From the NCBI GenBank assembly GCA_937923795.1, contig CALDWI010000012.1, positions 29,844-93,843 of the forward strand: a DNA stretch of 64,000 bases, read 5' to 3'. Below are positions 61,655 to 64,000 of the stretch, one piece after another. This DNA is from an uncultured Collinsella sp. (GTDB lineage Bacteria; Actinomycetota; Coriobacteriia; Coriobacteriales; Coriobacteriaceae). A program made the position numbers and the translations under genes. The notes under the pieces are model-generated. The model saw only the letters and a list, made by a program, of their open reading frames with translations, was not told where the DNA came from and searched no databases. Every line of letters starts with the position of its first letter. The first letter of the stretch is position 1.

Positions 61655-61827
61655 TAGTCCCAGAAGCTGCCTTCTTCATCCTCGGACTTGGGGCCGCGGT
61701 CGACATACATCTTATGGGTGCGCTTCTCCATCACAAAGGCAAGAATCGCAAATAGCAGGATGCCGCCGGCGAAAAGGATGGCAAAACCGGTGCGGGTGCC
61801 AAACAAAAAGGAAAAAACTGCGTCCAT
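61654..61827 (-). CDS. Small single-pass membrane protein (57 aa)
   Basis: A 57-residue protein, MDAVFSFLFGTRTG followed by FAILFAGGILLFAILAFVME and a charged tail RTHKMYVDRGPKSEDEE ending in GSFWD. One transmembrane helix is clear (about residues 14-33), the basic KRTHK after it suggests that the C-terminus is cytoplasmic. GAAGG lies 6 bases before the ATG at 61827. The codon use matches neighbouring genes, which supports a real gene despite its size. No family is recognised. Confidence 0.7.
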   Translation of the reverse strand: MDAVFSFLFGTRTGFAILFAGGILLFAILAFVMEKRTHKMYVDRGPKSEDEEGSFWD

Positions 61828-61938
61828 TGGGTGCCTTCTTGCGTAGTTGAGTTGGGTCGTAAACGCTCATAAGTATATACTTGCCCATACATGTACAAGG
61901 TTGCAACCTAAATGGAATGTATATCGCCGGAGGATCTA

Positions 61939-63222
61939 ATGCTTGATATCAAGTTTGTTCGCGAGAACCCCGATGCCATCGATACCGCCATGGCAAATCG
62001 CCAGACGTCTTGGGATCGCGAGAAGTTCTTTGAACTCGACGACGAGCGCCGTGCCGTCATCACCGAGGTCGAGGAGCTCCAGGCCACGCGTAACGCCGAG
62101 TCCAAGAAGATTGGCGCCCTGATGAAGGAGGGCAAGAAGGACGAGGCCGAGGCCGCCAAGGAGGCCGTGCGCGCCGTCAACGAGAAGATCGACGGTCTGG
62201 CCGAGCGCCGTACCGCTCTTGAGCAGGAGCAGTACGACTTCATGTCTCACCTGCCCAACATTCCGTGCGAGGCTACCCCGTACGGTAAGGACGAGGACGA
62301 GAACATCGAGCGTCGCCGCTGGGGTACCCCGCGCGAGTTCGACTTCGACTTTAAGCCGCACTGGGATCTGGGCACCGATCTGGACATCCTCGATTTCGAG
62401 CGCGGCAACAAGCTCTCCGGCAGCCGCTTCACCGTTCTCGGTGGCGCCGGCGCCCGTCTTGAGCGTGCCCTCATTAACTTCTTCCTGGACACGCACACGA
62501 GCCGTGGCTTCAAGGAGTGGTGGCCGCCCATCGTCGTCAAGCGTCAGACCATGTTCGGTACGGGTCAGCTGCCCAAGTTCGAGGACGACGCCTATCACGT
62601 CTCGGGCGACAACTTCCTGATCCCTACCGCCGAGGTCGTACTGACTAACCTGCATGCCGGTGAGGTTCTGGACGCCGACACTCTGCCTCGCCGCTACACT
62701 GCCTTCACCCCCTGCTTCCGCGAGGAGGCCGGTTCCGCCGGTCGCGACACCCGCGGCATCATTCGCCAGCACGAGTTCGACAAAGTTGAGATGGTCAAGT
62801 TTGCCAAGCCGGAGGAGTCCGACGAGGAGCTCGAGAGCATGACCGCCGAGGCCGAGTACCTGCTGCAGCAGCTGGGCCTGCCGTATCGCGTGATTAGCCT
62901 GTGCACCGGCGACCTGGGCTTCTCTGCCCGTCAGACCTACGACATCGAGGTTTGGCTGCCGAGCTACAACGCCTACAAGGAGATCAGCTCCTGCTCCAAT
63001 TGCGGCGACTTCCAGGCCCGTCGCGCCAACATCAAGTATCGCGACCCCGAGAACTTCAAGGGCTCGCGCTACCTGCACACCCTTAACGGTTCCGGCCTGC
63101 CGGCTGGTCGTACCATGGCTGCCATTCTAGAGAACTACCAGAACGCCGACGGCACCATCACGATCCCCGAGGTTCTGCGTCCCTACATGGGCGGCCTCGA
63201 GAAGATCGAGCCGGTCGCGTAA
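61939..63222 (+). CDS. serS: Seryl-tRNA synthetase
   Basis: A 427-residue class II synthetase. The N-terminal long coiled-coil arm spans about residues 25-105 ([38 protein letters not shown]) and contacts the tRNA variable arm. Motif 2 is [19 protein letters not shown], and motif 3 is [23 protein letters not shown] 61939 has CGGAGG 7 bases upstream; an in-frame start at 61912 lacks one. A terminator follows. Confidence 0.97.
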   Translation: MLDIKFVRENPDAIDTAMANRQTSWDREKFFELDDERRAVITEVEELQATRNAESKKIGALMKEGKKDEAEAAKEAVRAVNEKIDGLAERRTALEQEQYDFMSHLPNIPCEATPYGKDEDENIERRRWGTPREFDFDFKPHWDLGTDLDILDFERGNKLSGSRFTVLGGAGARLERALINFFLDTHTSRGFKEWWPPIVVKRQTMFGTGQLPKFEDDAYHVSGDNFLIPTAEVVLTNLHAGEVLDADTLPRRYTAFTPCFREEAGSAGRDTRGIIRQHEFDKVEMVKFAKPEESDEELESMTAEAEYLLQQLGLPYRVISLCTGDLGFSARQTYDIEVWLPSYNAYKEISSCSNCGDFQARRANIKYRDPENFKGSRYLHTLNGSGLPAGRTMAAILENYQNADGTITIPEVLRPYMGGLEKIEPVA

Positions 63223-63245
63223 ACTAGCTGCATAGGCGATTTGCG

Positions 63246-63275
63246 AGGGCGCTCCTTTTAGGGGCGCCCTTTTTG
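63246..63275 (+). terminator. Terminator of serS
   Basis: AGGGCGC pairs with GCGCCCT around TCCTTTTAGGG, followed by TTTTT. Confidence 0.88.
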
Positions 63276-63393
63276 TGTGCGGCTATACCATGCCGTGCGG
63301 ACAGCTCGATAGAAAACACACGAACAAACGTTCTGTATACATGCATTTACCTGCTATGCTTTTGTTGACTAAGAGCAAGAGAAAGGGGATGTG

Positions 63394-63771
63394 ATGGAGC
63401 TGTTCGACGAGCGGGTTGTTTTGTTCCAGAGCGATGAGGGCGGGGAGCACCTGCTGGTAACGTGCGAGCCGTCGGGTATGGGTGGCTTGGTGGTTCGGCA
63501 GACGAGTGAGGGGCCATTGACGCAATGGTGCTATGAGGAGTCGCCGCATGTGGTCGAGACGTTTGTTGCGCATGAGGGGCTTGTTGTCCTTGAGCACTTC
63601 TATGGCGTTGGAACTTCTAATCAGGTGGCCCGAATGCTGAGCATCTCGTTTGCCGACTACGACTGTGCCCAACGGGTGCGGTCGCTTCTGGGGGAGCTTG
63701 GCGCCGGGTTCGATGTGATCGAAAAGCCAATCGATCGCACGAAAAGCGCTGATGCTCGTGGCGCAGCGTAA
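63394..63771 (+). CDS. Hypothetical protein
   Basis: A 125-residue soluble protein without a recognised family. It is mostly predicted beta strands early (RVVLFQSDEGGEHLLVTCE, GGLVVRQTSEGP) and a helix near the end (YDCAQRVRSLLGELGAGF). AAAGGGG precedes ATG 63394; the GTG just before it is too close to that site. It stands alone between serS and tRNA-Arg. Confidence 0.7.
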   Translation: MELFDERVVLFQSDEGGEHLLVTCEPSGMGGLVVRQTSEGPLTQWCYEESPHVVETFVAHEGLVVLEHFYGVGTSNQVARMLSISFADYDCAQRVRSLLGELGAGFDVIEKPIDRTKSADARGAA

Positions 63772-63810
63772 CAAATTGTGGCTCGCGCGAAAAAAAGTTT
63801 GAGATTTTGC

Positions 63811-63840
63811 TTGACTCTAACGAACTAAAGTGGTTTTATA
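63811..63840 (+). promoter_or_regulatory. tRNA-Arg promoter
   Basis: TTGACT (63811-63816) and TTTATA (63835-63840) with an 18-base spacer, 11 bases before the tRNA. Confidence 0.65.
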
Positions 63841-63851
63841 TGTCTTGCGCT

Positions 63852-63928
63852 GCGGCGTTACCTCAGCTGGATAGAGGGTCTGACTACGAATCAGAACGTC
63901 ATAGGTTCGAATCCTATACGCCGCACCA
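63852..63928 (+). tRNA. tRNA-Arg (ACG)
   Basis: 77 bases with CCA encoded. The acceptor GCGGCGU pairs with ACGCCGC. The anticodon stem UCUGA/UCAGA encloses CUACGAA, giving anticodon ACG, whose A is normally edited to inosine. Confidence 0.95.
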
Positions 63929-63937
63929 ATTGAAATT

Positions 63938-63967
63938 GAAAGCCTCCGGCAACGGGGGCTTTTCTTT
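63938..63967 (+). terminator. Terminator of tRNA-Arg
   Basis: AAAGCCTCCG pairs with CGGGGGCTTT around GCAA (one wobble), followed by TCTTTT. Confidence 0.85.
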
Positions 63968-63974
63968 TACGTAA

Positions 63975-64000
63975 ACACCGCATGGATTCGAACCTCGGTC
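63975..64000 (-). other. Inverted T-arm-like sequence at the window edge
   Basis: On the minus strand GAGGTTCGAATCCATG resembles a tRNA T-arm but pairs imperfectly. It may be a tRNA cut by the window edge, or the start of an element like the one after tRNA-Leu. Confidence 0.35.

Overview
The window is about 64 kb of a GC-rich actinobacterial chromosome. Gene content and style point to a gut Coriobacteriia, most likely Collinsella: a Gram-positive-type Tad/Flp pilus locus without a secretin, a Ni/Co ECF transporter, a MetA of the acetyl-CoA-type, HutC-type GntR regulators paired with SIS-domain sugar isomerases, and many intergenic hairpin repeats. The genus is inferred from content; no rRNA or marker comparison was possible.

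Left third (1-19.4 kb). The 3' end of a SIS-domain protein, a HAD phosphatase, a YitT-type membrane protein, a GntR regulator, RecQ, a second GntR, and a second full-length SIS protein whose promoter carries a direct-repeat operator candidate. Then come a 2-hydroxyacid/lactate dehydrogenase (minus), MetA, 5-formyl-THF cyclo-ligase (minus) and a large M16C peptidase (minus). From 14.0 to 19.4 kb lies an accessory stretch: an AlbA_2/ATPase DNA-binding protein behind a 25-bp perfect hairpin, an orphan gene, an HNH nuclease, a small zinc-ribbon protein and a DUF5710 protein, closed by tRNA-Val(GAC).

Middle (19.7-42.2 kb). A DMT exporter, a DUF4012 surface protein, GlmM, an M32 carboxypeptidase (minus), a Phe-type T-box leader with pheST, an ECF Ni/Co transporter (S, T and A components) behind a promoter with a NikR-like palindrome, a zinc-dependent phospholipase-like protein, a DUF559/EXQ nuclease-like protein (minus), pyruvate kinase (minus), a Ca2+-type P-ATPase with an SD-sequestering hairpin, and RsgA.

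Right third (42.2-64 kb). A compact Tad pilus operon (cpaB-tadZ-tadA-tadB-tadC-flp-minor pilins-tadE/G-like) ending in a DUF192 gene, a toxin-antitoxin pair, tRNA-Phe(GAA), a GH5-like protein that lacks the usual acid/base glutamate, then rsmI-metG-rsmA-tatD, tRNA-Leu(CAG) with a duplicated 3' end, an SPFH protein, rlmH, proC, a 57-residue membrane protein, serS, a small orphan gene and tRNA-Arg(ACG).

The most striking unexplained signal is a pair of roughly 170-nt intergenic elements (3517-3685 and 24631-24800). They share unpaired sequence blocks and an identical GACC-AGAA-GGTC hairpin tip, but their stems differ by compensatory changes, which is direct evidence for a conserved RNA structure. 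Several other intergenic inverted-repeat families are present; one 44-nt repeat occurs five times in both orientations.
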